Below are positions 31,750-44,400 of a stretch of DNA of 64,000 bases, piece after piece. Made by a program: the position numbers and the translations under genes. Below the pieces are notes generated by a model, which had not been told where the DNA came from, made no database searches, and worked only from the letters and a program-made list of their open reading frames with translations. This DNA comes from Antennarius striatus (Eukaryota > Chordata > Actinopteri > Lophiiformes > Antennariidae): NCBI RefSeq assembly GCF_040054535.1, contig NC_090784.1, forward strand, positions 13,927,501-13,991,500, given 5' to 3'. Each line of letters begins with the position of its first letter. The first letter of the stretch is position 1.

Positions 31750-32660
31750 ATCGGCCTTTTGTAAAACATCAAGCAACAACGTATGCCGACGTCAAATCCA
31801 TACGGAGCTGTCGGAAATGATGTTCGGTTCAGAGGCACCGCTCCTGCTGTGCCGCAGCCTCAGCTCGGGTGAATGCTGATAGCATGAGCTCACAGTTAGC
31901 CCAGGGTTGGAATAGAGGTGAGGTCTACCAAGACAGTCAATGTGATTAACCTGTAAAGTACAATAAGATTGAGAAACTGATTTTTTTTTTTTTTGTAATC
32001 AAACGATCGTGTTTTTCGAGTACGTTTCAATTCCACGCACGGATCCTTAACGCGTCTCTTGCTCCGGCTGCTGTGTTTAACAACATCACATGATGGGAGA
32101 CAAGAGCTGGCGCGAACTCTGGAGGGCACTGTGCTTGGTGACGTACATGAGTAGAAAAATTAAGTAGGTTAAAGTCATTGTCTTGATAGAATGACAACAT
32201 GACAACAGCGTGACTACGTGTCGGACTGAGAAGTAACAGTGTGTCTTTCTCACACTTACACACACACACAAACACACGTACATAGCAGTAATGGGAAGAC
32301 AGAACTCCTAAAAGCTTGATCGAACAAACAGAATAGAAATAAGGGAAGACGCTCTTTGTTTTCTGTACATTAAACCGGTTTTTAATTGCAATAATCGTTT
32401 TAGTGTTGTGCGGTCTCCGATGCTGTAGGGGGCGCAATCCGTCGCTCATGTTGGTTTTGCCGTTAGCAATTAGAAGAGAAGAAGAAAAACTCGAGGACGA
32501 AGAAGAAAAATACATATTTTTGTTCAAGTGGAGAAGAGCATAGCGACTGAAACCGAATCTGAACTGATTTAATCGCCTTTGTAAATTTTGCATCTAAATC
32601 AGTGCGTGTCAATTGTGTAAGTTTTACTCTGGTCAGATAGTTGTATTGTGCTGTTAGCAA
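31750..32660. promoter_or_regulatory. Putative bidirectional promoter region, setd2 / rbm12b
   Basis: setd2 is transcribed leftward and rbm12b rightward from this interval. CpGs become frequent compared with the flanking AT-rich DNA. Repeated GTTAGC/GCTAGC/GCTAAC motifs occur around it, from about 31160 to 32760. Transcription starts are not visible by eye. rbm12b probably has a non-coding first exon here, because its coding exon at 35516 is preceded by a good acceptor at about 35492. Confidence 0.45.
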
Positions 32661-32881
32661 TATATATCACAACGTTACTCCTCCATGTCGATAGTAATCG
32701 TCAAATGAACCAAGGCTAAAGGCCTAGCTTTCTACAATGCTAATTTTAGCTAAAATCTGAGTGTCGTTGCGATTTGATCAGATGTTATGGACATATTCAG
32801 CCGTAATTGCTAAAGAACTGCTTCAGCCATGTGAAACTGATCTTAATGACGTTTCATACCATGGAAGCTTAGTTCCCAGCG

Positions 32882-33021
32882 TAATGTAACCAAGGTGTCA
32901 TCGGCATGGAATGTTGGCCTCGCTCATCTCCAGGGGATAGAATTTGTCGGTGATGATACATTGTTTTTCAAAGGTTACAGGTTGAGCTATGGTTTTTTGT
33001 GAATGAAGTAGCCTTTGAGAT
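32882..33021 (+). repeat. 140-bp duplicated element, copy 1 (possible structured RNA)
   Basis: This is almost identical to 34763-34902 (one substitution, C at 32948 versus A at 34829). It contains complementary segments TGTAACC (32885) / GGTTACA (32973) and GTGTCATC (32895) / GATGATAC (32952). A competing stem is formed by CAAAGGTTAC (32969) and GTAGCCTTTG (33008). There is no coding potential. It lies in the probable 5' intron of rbm12b. Strand is assumed. Confidence 0.8.
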
Positions 33022-34207
33022 ATATAATATATACGCAGCCGTTTTTTGACAGAATACCAAGTTTTTGCGTCAAGTTAGCGACGTTGTGACACCCACCTTA
33101 ATCAAGACGCGCCAAGAACCTTATTCACTACGTCAATGGCTAATTTAAAAACCAGAGCTTAATGTCACACCGGATGATCGTCGAATGAATGCTGTGCGGC
33201 TGCTGAATGCAAAATTTTGCTTTAAATTCTCAACACAGTGCATTAGAAGAATTGGAATAATATCCTGTAATGAAGATTACCCTCCTGAAATCCAACTTTC
33301 ACATAGCATTCCAATAACAAGTTCTAAAAATAATTATGAAACATGAATGTCATGCAGTGCTGTATACCTTTTACATCTGTCTATTCGTTTTTGACCCATT
33401 CCCAATGCGTGCTAAAAATGGATGATCAGGATTGGAAGACCCAGAGAATAATTAGCAAAATCGTTAAATGCTATTTTTCAAACTAACAATACTTTCCCAA
33501 GAAATTTCAAAATCACAGGAAGATGACTGCACCCACTGAACTGGTATATCAACTTGGGACTGAGAACACCAAGGACCAAATGGTGTTGAGGCAAACAGCA
33601 TGCGACGAGAAATGGCAAGAAGGGGTTAGACTGCTGCTATTGGATAACATCAGAACACAAGTCTCTGGAAGGAACAGACTGCAATCCTGATCGGTCTTAC
33701 TCTTGCATAAATGGAATGCTTTTGAGCGGCTGATTACTGAATCAGGGTGTGGAAGTGAAGCTGTGGAGGGAAGGTTGAGTCACAAGACAACCTGTTTTGC
33801 AAGTGCACAGTCAAGTCTTGAAAGTTGCACTTCACTTGCAGCTAGTATATTTGGCTGCAGTTATTTTGCATTATTGGAACAGTTTGTCAAAAGAAATAGC
33901 GGAACTTGTCAATGAAAACTCCATGGTGATTTGGCATGAAATAACTCAGAAGCGTGGTTGATCTCATGGAAAGTTGCCTCAGGAAAAACTGGTTTGGGGA
34001 GTTAAATCTATAATACATTGTGTTTCCAAAGAACAATTAAAAGTAAAGGAACCCAGTTACATCTATTAACGTAATGAAAATTGTTTGGTCACATACAGGT
34101 GGATTTCAATACAGGTGGAAATGAATGTTCGTTTTTGGTGCTCAGGTTTGTGGTTCCCAAGACAGATTTGTCACATCATTGGTTTCGTTGTAACTGGTTC
34201 TGGCCCT

Positions 34208-34470
34208 GCATTGGTTGGGTGGTAGCATGTGCTGACAGTGGTTTGGTTGGACTGTCTCATATGCTGACAGTGGTTTGGTTGGACTGTAACATGCTGGAAG
34301 TGGTTTGGTTGGACTGTCACTTGAACTGGAAATGGGGTTTTTTTTGGACTGCAGCATGTGCTGGCAGTGGTTTGGTTGGACTGTCACATCTGCTGGCAGT
34401 GTTTTGGTTGGACTGTCACATCTGCTGGCAGTGGTTTGGTTGTAGTGTTTCATGTGCTGGCAGGCTTTTG
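34208..34470. repeat. Degenerate minisatellite, ~30-33 bp unit
   Basis: At least six diverged copies of a unit containing GTGCTGGCAGTGGTTTGGTT followed by GGACTGTCAC lie in tandem. Frames read through it show repeated cysteine- and tryptophan-containing strings but have no other gene context. Confidence 0.85.
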
Positions 34471-34762
34471 TTGGGATGTAGGTTGTAATGACATTGTTTT
34501 TTTTTGGAATGCAGCTGCACAAATGCCTTACAGATGCTATAAAAGGAAAATGCTCTTGGTCTTTGGTTGCTGTTCCCCAGTTGAAGAGCTGAATTCTTCC
34601 AAGATGATAATGGTTCAAAGTTTATTTGTTCCCAGTGGCCCTCAGTCTATATTATTTAGAGTTTTTGTTACAGTGTTGGCTGAATGAGTTGAAATGTTTT
34701 CTGTAAAAATGTGGAAATTTCTCGACCCAACAATGGTGATGTCCAGCGCCTGGGACTAGCAT

Positions 34763-34900
34763 TAATGTAACCAAGGTGTCATCGGCATGGAATGTTGGCC
34801 TCGCTCATCTCCAGGGGATAGAATTTGTAGGTGATGATACATTGTTTTTCAAAGGTTACAGGTTGAGCTATGGTTTTTTGTGAATGAAGTAGCCTTTGAG

Positions 34901-34902
<2 letters not shown>
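34763..34902 (+). repeat. 140-bp duplicated element, copy 2
   Basis: Same 140 bp as 32882-33021, displaced by 1,881 bp and in the same orientation, with both alternative stems preserved. It is immediately followed by the (TA)n tract at 34905, whereas copy 1 is followed by a short imperfect AT run. Confidence 0.8.

Positions 34903-34904
<2 letters not shown>

Positions 34905-34957
<53 letters not shown>
34905..34957. repeat. (TA)n microsatellite
   Basis: A pure TA run of about 53 bp directly abutting the end of the second 140-bp element. Confidence 0.97.
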
Positions 34958-34961
<4 letters not shown>

Positions 34962-34984
34962 CATTTCAGCAAAGACTAATTGAT

Positions 34985-35215
34985 TTGAACTGTTTTTATG
35001 CGTCGGAGAGGTTGTACCATTGTTGAGAACAAGATACTGAGGATGGAGCAGCCAGGCAAGAGAAGAGGTAGACCAGTGAGGAGGTTGATGGATGCAATGA
35101 GTGGGGACATGCATCTGATTGGTGTTAGGAAGGAGGATGTAGGAGACAGAGGGATCTGGAAGAAGATGATCCTTTGTGGCAACCTCTGAAAATACCAAAA
35201 AAAGAAGATTAGTAT
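34985..35215 (+). mobile_element. LINE 3'-end remnant
   Basis: A short frame (34998-35189) reads GKRRGRPVRRLMDAMSGDM, then VGVRKED-like and WKKMILCGNL motifs. These are typical of the C-terminal end of fish non-LTR retrotransposon reverse transcriptases (GRPKRRWMD...ED...RWRQMIRCGDP style). It is followed by an A-rich AAAAAAAGAAGA tail. Only the last ~60 codons remain, so it is dead. The exact clade is not assigned. Confidence 0.7.
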
Positions 35216-35247
35216 GGATTGACACTTGTTTCTCTCAAGCATTTGCT

Positions 35248-35250
<3 letters not shown>

Positions 35251-35290
<40 letters not shown>
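35251..35290. repeat. (AT)n microsatellite
   Basis: A pure AT run of 40 bp upstream of the rbm12b coding exon. Confidence 0.97.
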
Positions 35291-35296
<6 letters not shown>

Positions 35297-35515
35297 GTGT
35301 TTATCTCACCAATATAAATTTCTCTGTTTTAAAAGTGGTTGTTGTGAGGTTTTTTGGTATTGGTGTGTTTTGGCTCTGATGTTGTAGTTTCACATGCTGG
35401 TACAGAGGTGTAAGTTTGGATTGCCGGGAAATGGGCGTAGCGATAGCGATGCGCTGTTGGCAATAATGCTGTTTTATACCCTTCTGTCTACAGGTGGTGT
35501 TGTTTGAGCGTCAGC

Positions 35516-37426
35516 ATGGCGGTCGTCATCCGTTTACAGGGGCTGAGAATGACAGCAGGCTCTGAGGATATTCGCAAGTTCTTCACTGGCCTCAAAATTC
35601 CAGATGGAGGGGTGCATATAATTGGTGGGGATCGTGAAGAGGCTTTCATTATTTTTGCGTCAGATGAAGATGCAAGAAGAGCCATGACACGCTCAGGTGG
35701 CTTTATTAAAGGTTCACAAATTTCATTGCTGCTTAGCAGTAAAACAGAAATGCAGAACGTCCTTGAAAGAAGCACGAAAAATGTGGAGCAAGTCCAAAAC
35801 AGGAGATTTGAGGATAACGCAAGACGTGGTAGAAGATTTATGGACCCTGGAGGGGGCAGGAGACTGGGGCATACTTCTCCCCCCCAGCACCAATGGGCAT
35901 CAAATGATGATGACGTATATGTGTTTCTCAGGGGAATGCCTTTCTCTGTGACTGAAGCAGAAGTGTATGACTTTTTCAGTGGTTTATATATCGATGAAGT
36001 GATCTTGCTGAAAAACCCAAATGGTACACAGAATGGCAAAGGTTTTGTCAAGTTTGGAACGAGAGAGGATGTAAATGAAGCCCTGAAGAGGGATAGGCAA
36101 TACATTGGGTCAAGATATGTGGAGGTTTCCCCAGCAACAGCAGATGATTGGGGCAAGGCTGCTGCTAGACTTTTGATTACTGTCAACGTGGGCAATAACG
36201 TTGAAAGGGAAAGATCACCAGTTCGCAGTCAGAGGATTCCACAATACCATGCAAGATCACAGTCACCTTTGGCCCCAAGGTCCGTCGTTTCCTCCAATGA
36301 TGATTACTGCATTCTGTTGGAAAATCTGTCCTTTGCAGTGGAAAAAGACGACATAAAAATGCTCTTCCATCATGCAAAACTTGAGGATGACCAGATCCTG
36401 CACCTTTATGACAGTGATGAGAAAAGAACCAGGTCCACTTTTGTGCTATTCAAGAGTCTGCATGAATACTGTGAGGCCTTAACTCCTGAGAAGAGGCTGT
36501 TTTACAATCGTTGGGTTTATGCACGTCCAATCTCTCGAGAGAAGATGATCAGTCTTCTGCAGTCTCAGTCTCAGAGCATGAATGACAGACCTGGAAATCC
36601 TGAAAGTTTTCAGGAGATGCCTCCATCATATTCTACTGATGATTATGACTCTGAGAAAGTTTGTCTGTTTGTGCGGAACCTTCCATTTGATGTAAGGAAA
36701 GTTGAGATCATGGACTTCTTCCTTGGGTTTAATCTTACTGAGGACAAGGTGCATGTGTTACATGATCACCAAGGTGCTGGGGTTGGAAAAGCTGTGATTA
36801 TCTTTCGATCTGAGGCTGAGGCTATGAGTGCTTGTTCTCATAACGGACGAAGATTTCTGGGGTCTGAAGTTATATTGAAATGTATTTCACGTTCTCAGAT
36901 GCATCAGTTGGGTGTTGAACCACCAGTGGTGCAAGAGACATTTGTGAGAGAACCATTGCCAAAAGAGGAGCAGTATTCAGGCAGGAGTAATCAGGCGTTC
37001 CATTGCCCTGGGGGAACACAGCACCCTGACGTAAGGATTCCACATGATGGTAATATACCAATGCCTAACATGCAGACTGCGTTCCGCAGAGGCCAGGATT
37101 ATGAGGCTGGTTCAGTTGGCCATTATGTTCCACAAGGCAGAGGTAATTCCACTCGTAACTTTGGTTCCCAAGTGCAGGGTTTTGATGATTGTACCTGTGT
37201 ACAGCTAGTTAACTTGCCCTTCCAAATCAGAAATGAGGAAATCTATGACTTCTGCTATGGTTACCGCGTTGTCCCCGGATCTGTCTCACTGCAGTATGAT
37301 CACAGTGGAAAGTCTAAAGGTTCTGCAACTATAGTATTTCAGTCTCATCAAGAAGCTTTAACAGCAATCAAGGAACTTAGTGGAAGATCCATAGGTCCGA
37401 GAAAAATACAGCTACTGCTTGTGTGA
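35516..37426 (+). CDS. rbm12b: RNA-binding motif protein 12B
   Basis: One uninterrupted coding exon of 636 residues, single-exon as in mammals. The start at 35516 (MAVVIRLQGL) matches the mammalian RBM12B start; a TAG-preceded splice acceptor lies about 23 bp upstream. Five RRM-type folds are visible: about residues 4-75 (FFTGLKIPDGGVHIIGG), 138-212 (YVFLRGMPFSV), 263-340 (YCILLENLSFAV), 384-460 (KVCLFVRNLPFDV) and 563-636 (TCVQLVNLPFQI). The long repeated Arg/Asp/Phe-rich region of human RBM12B (about 1,000 residues) is missing. RNA targets are unknown; nuclear RNA binding is inferred from the family. A poly(A) signal AATAAA lies at 37821. Confidence 0.93.
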   Translation: MAVVIRLQGLRMTAGSEDIRKFFTGLKIPDGGVHIIGGDREEAFIIFASDEDARRAMTRSGGFIKGSQISLLLSSKTEMQNVLERSTKNVEQVQNRRFEDNARRGRRFMDPGGGRRLGHTSPPQHQWASNDDDVYVFLRGMPFSVTEAEVYDFFSGLYIDEVILLKNPNGTQNGKGFVKFGTREDVNEALKRDRQYIGSRYVEVSPATADDWGKAAARLLITVNVGNNVERERSPVRSQRIPQYHARSQSPLAPRSVVSSNDDYCILLENLSFAVEKDDIKMLFHHAKLEDDQILHLYDSDEKRTRSTFVLFKSLHEYCEALTPEKRLFYNRWVYARPISREKMISLLQSQSQSMNDRPGNPESFQEMPPSYSTDDYDSEKVCLFVRNLPFDVRKVEIMDFFLGFNLTEDKVHVLHDHQGAGVGKAVIIFRSEAEAMSACSHNGRRFLGSEVILKCISRSQMHQLGVEPPVVQETFVREPLPKEEQYSGRSNQAFHCPGGTQHPDVRIPHDGNIPMPNMQTAFRRGQDYEAGSVGHYVPQGRGNSTRNFGSQVQGFDDCTCVQLVNLPFQIRNEEIYDFCYGYRVVPGSVSLQYDHSGKSKGSATIVFQSHQEALTAIKELSGRSIGPRKIQLLLV

Positions 37427-37845
37427 AAGTGAAATTGCTTTTTTTTTTCTAAATGCCCTTACGTGTATATGCTTTGAACTTAAACGTGTTTTTGAAACAA
37501 AATTGATTTAAAAGAACAGGCAAATGCCACACTCCTTTTTTTATATGTCATGACTTTGTGATTACAGTGACTTTCAAACATTTTTCTTTCTGCATTTATT
37601 GTATTTTCAGTATGTCTGTTGACTCATGGCTTAACTTGAAATGCTAACCTCAAGTGACATTCTAGAAATTTGGTCTTTTCATAAAAATATATTTGTTTAA
37701 TTTGTTGATGTTGTTTATTTGAAGTGGTGCAGAAAATTAATGCAGATTTAATTTTAGTAGCTTATGAAAAACGTAAGTAAATAATTCTCTAAGACGTCTG
37801 TTTTCTTATCTGACACAGCAAATAAAGAGATGGGAAATTACTATA
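37427..37845 (+). other. rbm12b: rbm12b 3' UTR
   Basis: AT-rich sequence runs from the stop codon to the AATAAA at 37821-37826. The length is inferred from that signal. Confidence 0.55.
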
Positions 37846-40466
37846 AAAAGAAAAAAGTGGTTGCTATTGTTGTTCTCCTTCTTGATTGTTGATTTATTTT
37901 AAAAATACAAACAGCAATTTTTAAACATACAAATCACATATGGCTCGGTATGGCTATACCAATCAGACTTGTAATTTAAGTTGACAACATGCGCCAGTTT
38001 TGGTCTCTTGACAACGATTAAAAATACATTGACAAATACAATCACCGTTACTGAAACATGCAGATATAAGTTCGGTGTGAAATTTAGCTACAATTAAAGC
38101 ACATGTGACACACACCAGATGTGGGATTTAAGTTCCTTTACACGAGCATCTTCAAGTTCAAGCTTTGGATTCAAATTCGAGCAGCGCAGCATGAACTTCA
38201 GTGCTCATGAAAACGAAATAAGCTGAAGGGTCATGTAAGTCAATAAAAGGTGTCGAGTGATATTATCCGTCTTACATTTTACAAAGACTGCATTATCCCC
38301 ATCTCATAAATGTATTTAAAAGAGGGAGACTTAAAATGTGAACTGTTCTCCCACAACACCCGTGCACACACAAGTGGCAGTCATTTTTGACTTGGAATTA
38401 TTTCAACAGTTGAATTCGTTTCAGCGTCATCTATTAGTTCAGCCAAACTTTTTACACAAAATTAAAACACCGATGTATTTTCGCTGAACTGGCTGCGAGT
38501 GGGACATACCGCTAAAACTTTATCAAGTTATACTTAAAAGTTATACTTAAAAGTTATCAAGTTATCAAGGTAAATATAAACCTGAAGTTCCTTGACTAGC
38601 CATTATACAAAATGAAATGAAAGTTTTCTGAATTTATATGCTTACAATGCGAGGTTAAGATTTTATTTTGACAATCTGACAGGAAGTCGCGCATCTGATT
38701 TCCAGTCATTTCCCCTGGTGAGGTGAAAACGCCGAAAATCCACGCCGAGGCAATATTTTGGTTGTACAGGTGAAAAAAAAAAAAAAAGGATTCTTAATGA
38801 ACTATTACGATTGTTTTGAACACTTTCAATCACTCTCTGCGTGGTTTAATGTCACCTGCTAGAATGATGGTAATGCCTAGACGAGGGGAGGTGTTTAACT
38901 CCAGCATCACTGAGAAGTTTCTTTTGCCTTTTTCTTACGTAAACGTGCTTCGTGAAACAACGTTGGCGTAAAATGTTAGCGTAACTATGTGTCGCGTGAC
39001 ATTCCTGTCTGTTCCATGTTTTTTTTTTGCTAGCAGCAGCCGCTCGTCACGCAGCCTGTGGCTTTCAGATGAATGCCTAGTGATGTGAAACACTGGCGTA
39101 GCACTCGTCCGCAGTTCTTTTAATGCGCATAGCAGTTGCAAAAGGTTTTTAAACAGCCGAATGAAAGTATCCAAAGTATTTTATACTTATTTACAAATTA
39201 GTTTAGAATCAACCTACTTCAGCTAACTTCAGAGCAGCCGTCCGGACGCTGCTGCCAGACCACCCCCGATAGTTTATCCTGTACGTTGGTGAGTACCCCA
39301 AAGTCTGGTTTTAGGGGATCCACAAAAACTACTCTCAGTGACATGTTTCCAACAATATGATATAAATTGAATTAATAGCATACCACCAATGCGTTCCAGT
39401 TGATTTTAAATGATTTTATTTATTATTTATTTTTCAACATTTTATGGTGAATATCAATTGGAGTTGCATTAACAAAGTCATGTGCCCATTGTCTTGATAA
39501 TTAAAATCACTATATATCTTTTTACATAACTTAATCAACATCTGTGTAATCCTGCGGGACATAGTCATGTGGTTAAATATTGACTGCTAGTGATACTAAA
39601 ACAAGGTAAAATGCATGGTATCTACAACCTGAGGAACATGTTAAACAGAGTTTCTCAGATCCAGTGACTGAAGCCTCAATGATTGAAGGCTGACAACTTC
39701 AAAAGGCGAACATAAAACAATGAAACCATAACCATCATCTTAATCTCACTCATGGCCCAGCCAACTCACATGCTTCTTGTCTGTCTGGGGTAAAACCTCT
39801 GACCTCAGGATCTTTTTATGAATATAAGTTTATACGTGCTCCACCCACCTAAGGCTAAGATAATGTGTTGCTTCATCTGATACAAGCGGACGTCAACTGA
39901 AGCTCTCAACATGAATATGAACCATTGCTTCCCCATAGCATCAAGAATATCACCATAAAACTGCTGCTATAATCCAGTGGTGCATCAAAATATGTTCTGC
40001 AGCAGTTTCCCTGGAAACCATTTATTGGTAGACTTACTGTAAATGTGGAACCATTCTAGAATCCATTTCAGGGGCTTTTAGCCACTCCAAAACCACTGAG
40101 GAAGTCTGTCAATTGCATGTTAGTGTGCCTGTCTTGTACTGATCCGCTTGCACTTCTTTGGCTGCCTGGGTGGCTACTGGCACATGAGGAGGCAGTTTAC
40201 CAACCGTTATAAAAACCTTATTTTTACCAATGAAAAAAAAAATGCATGGCAGAAAAACATGAATATAAAATATGAAAAACCCTGAAATCAAATAAAGACT
40301 GTTCTGCACTTTACTGTCTTACTAATGCTGAACCAGTAATTTTGCTTTGTACCAATGAGCAATAAATGCTTTTTCTGCTCTAATTTATTGCTAGCTTCAC
40401 TGTGATTAACAGACTGTAGAGTGGAGTCCTTGTAATGCAGCATGTTTTCACGTTTCTGACACCAGA
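37846..40466. other. Intergenic / 5' region of the C8orf88-like gene
   Basis: No coding exon is seen. A candidate non-coding first exon ends near 39287 at a strong GTGAGT donor following a GC-rich segment (about 39230-39287), which could feed the coding exon at 40467. A short tandem of AAGTTATACTTAA-like units sits at 38523-38568. Confidence 0.4.
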
Positions 40467-41472
<1,006 letters not shown>

Positions 41473-44400
41473 TAAGAAACGTGAGTTTCATTTTGATGTG
41501 ACAGCTGTGTGGCCTTTGTTTTTGTCTTGCCAATAGGACAATCTTCATGATAATCACCCTGAGTCACTGCTGGTTGCTCTGACAAATATTATCCTAGGGT
41601 GTGCTTTATTATGGGTGTTTTTCTTTTCCTTTCAGTTACATGTCATGACAAAATAAGTTGTAAACGAGAACCACACAAATAAGTAATACAATATAATTTT
41701 CTTCTATTTTTTAGGCATCAAGGCTTCTCTCATGTGAAGAAGTTTAGCACTGGGGACTGAGTCCACCACTCCAAATAGTGTTACTGTTTTTTTTCCGAAT
41801 TGATTCTGTTTGTGACTTTGTAACTCCATTTATTCTGTTTATTATTTGGAGAGGTTTGCTGTGGAATGGCGTGAAAACATAGTACTAAACTCAGCTCTAT
41901 TAGTATTGTGTATTTTTTTCCAGTTTGGCTGTAAGGGATTTTTTTCAATAGCAGCATTACAATATTTTGTTAAAACGATCTAAACACAATATATTAATCA
42001 GTACTTTTCTGAAGTTGAAGTATGTTTCAATTGAAAGAAACTAGATGGAAAAATACCATTTAAAGCAGAATAATTACTCATACTAGAGAAACTAGAGCAA
42101 ACTAGAGCATACTAGAGCAAACAAATTATAGCTATATTGACTGATGTTACATGATTCAGTGTCTCTTATTAAACAAGTCTGTTAAGAAAGCCAACTCTGG
42201 TATAGTTTTGTGTTTGTTGGGGTTAGGTTTCCAATAATTTCTGTGTTATTTAAAGCTGTAGAAACAAATGTATGTTACCTCTAAAATATTAAATGTGTGT
42301 CAAAAAGAGTCACTCCTACTGACAAGAATACAGACAAAGCTTGCCTAACTTTATAGCAACTCTAAGCAATGTGCATTTCTGGAATATTTTTAAGCTTATT
42401 GTGAGCAACTGACGGCACTCAAGTGAACCCTCTTATGGGGCCATACACCAAGTATTCAGGTTTAGTAGCATATAAAGATAGTGAGGCATATAACAAATGA
42501 AGGGCTTGCCTTCCCTTAAAGGTTCTGCAGACAATATTTAAACTACTTAAAGAAGATAATGGTGCAAAAAAATGATACTTTATAATAATTGCTGCATGTT
42601 TTTGAATGTAACCGAGAGTCAAGATTGTCTAGAATAACTCCATCTGATGACATTGAATGAAAACATTGATCAAAAAGTCACACAGTTTATCACTGTTATT
42701 TATATATGTTTTCTTATATCCTTAAATAGAAATTAATTTCTGGACTTTTTTTGCATTATGACTCAACATTGAAACAAATATTTTTTCAAATTCTTTTTTT
42801 AAACATTTCTTTCCGTGCAGTAAACTCAAATAACCTAAATACTCTTCAAGATTGCTGCTATAGCTCATTAAACAATAACTGCCAGGCATGGACTGGGTTG
42901 CAACATATCCTCATAAACTAATAAAAATATCATCTTCACTCCAACAACCCAAAACAGATTTGAATAATTTTACTAATTATCTTAGTAGACAAGAAAAACT
43001 GATAGCCTTACGATTTTTATTTGATCATTTCACAAATTACATCTCACAAAGAAATGCAAGTCATAGAACCTGTTGTGAGCAAATACTGTAAATCTTCACG
43101 GAAGCTAAGAGCCTGTTGTCCTGTGATTCTTCCTAAAGTAGATTCCTTGGAATGCCATGTTTTGTGAGCTGGCCAGGAGCAGTGTGTCATGGACTGACTG
43201 CTTGTGATACAAATGTCGCAACAGCGAGGACTAGATTTAATATGTACAATGTTGCACACCGATGCCACCCTGGAAAATTTAACCATAGAATTACAAATCC
43301 ACATTTACATCTTGAGGACACAGAAATTGTTTTACTTGTTTACATCCATATGGACAAGGGGAAAAGAGCCCTATCAGCACCAAAGGGGGGGCCAAGTTTA
43401 GTGAGAGGGAGAGTGGTAGTGCAAAGGATGAGGTACGGGGAGGACACCCACTACAGCCCACCTCTTGGCTAAATGTAGCACATACTTACGGGCAGCCACA
43501 CACATGGCCAATAAGAAATAGTGTCCACTTTTGAAAATGCTATATAAGCATATATCAAAATGGAGAGCAGAGTAGAATTTAATACTAGCATAGATGCCAG
43601 ACACATTTTGTAAAGGTTTTGAGGCATAAATATTAACTCTAGAATTTTTACTGACTGCAGAGATTTTCTGAAATGTCAAAACTTGAAGTGGATGTTTCTG
43701 CTTGTTCCCCTGAATGACAAAAGAGTACGATTTTCTGACATTGTTTCATTTGATTTCCTTTTGAAGCATATTGCATGATGTGTGTGTCTGTCTGTCTGTC
43801 TGTGTGAGATGCTTAAAAATAGCAGGATGTGTAAACTACAGTACAAGGATCCTTGCAGAAATATTTTCTACAGCTGGAGCAGGTGGACGCCTAACTTCCT
43901 GGATGTGCACGGTTTCACATCTTCATTTTGCTGGTAGGCTGTGGGTCATCCTTAGATTCAGACTGCTGTATACTAGCATTCTGGGATACAGTATGCATTT
44001 GTATCATTTTCATCTCCTGAGAAAAAAGAATTGGGCACTGACTGGCGCTCATCCTCAGCTGTAAAGCTGTCTTCCCCTTAATGTTTCAGGAGCCCTCATC
44101 TTGGGTACTCTTTCTTCAAGTACTGAGAACGTGTCAACATTGCACTGTGATCTCAACATAATAAAGAATCACATGTTCATTATAGAAAGGACAAACCTAC
44201 AGGCAGTTTCTTTCAAACTTTTGCATTTATGGCAGGCGTCAATAGAAACTTCGATTCCAGTATAACTTGGAGGTAAAACACATAATTTTTATTAATCTTG
44301 TAAATTCATGCTTGTGCTGCAGATTCATGCATAGAGTTTAGACATCATGTCTCCCTATTGAAAACTAATACTACATGAAATTACTCCCATAGCCAAAAAA

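Noticed and set aside
32027-32593. 188-codon minus-strand frame in the setd2/rbm12b promoter interval
   Set aside because: Low-complexity serine stretch, no recognisable domain, and it overlaps the presumed promoter/first-exon region of rbm12b.
33703-33915. 70-codon plus-strand frame
   Set aside because: No family similarity and it lies in the presumed rbm12b 5' intron.
34208-34470. CRISPR-like array
   Set aside because: The units are directly contiguous and diverged, with no unique spacers, in a vertebrate genome. It is a minisatellite.
43152-44064. Open frames between the C8orf88-like gene and uridine phosphorylase
   Set aside because: No domain, no consistent splice signals, and composition like the surrounding intergenic DNA.
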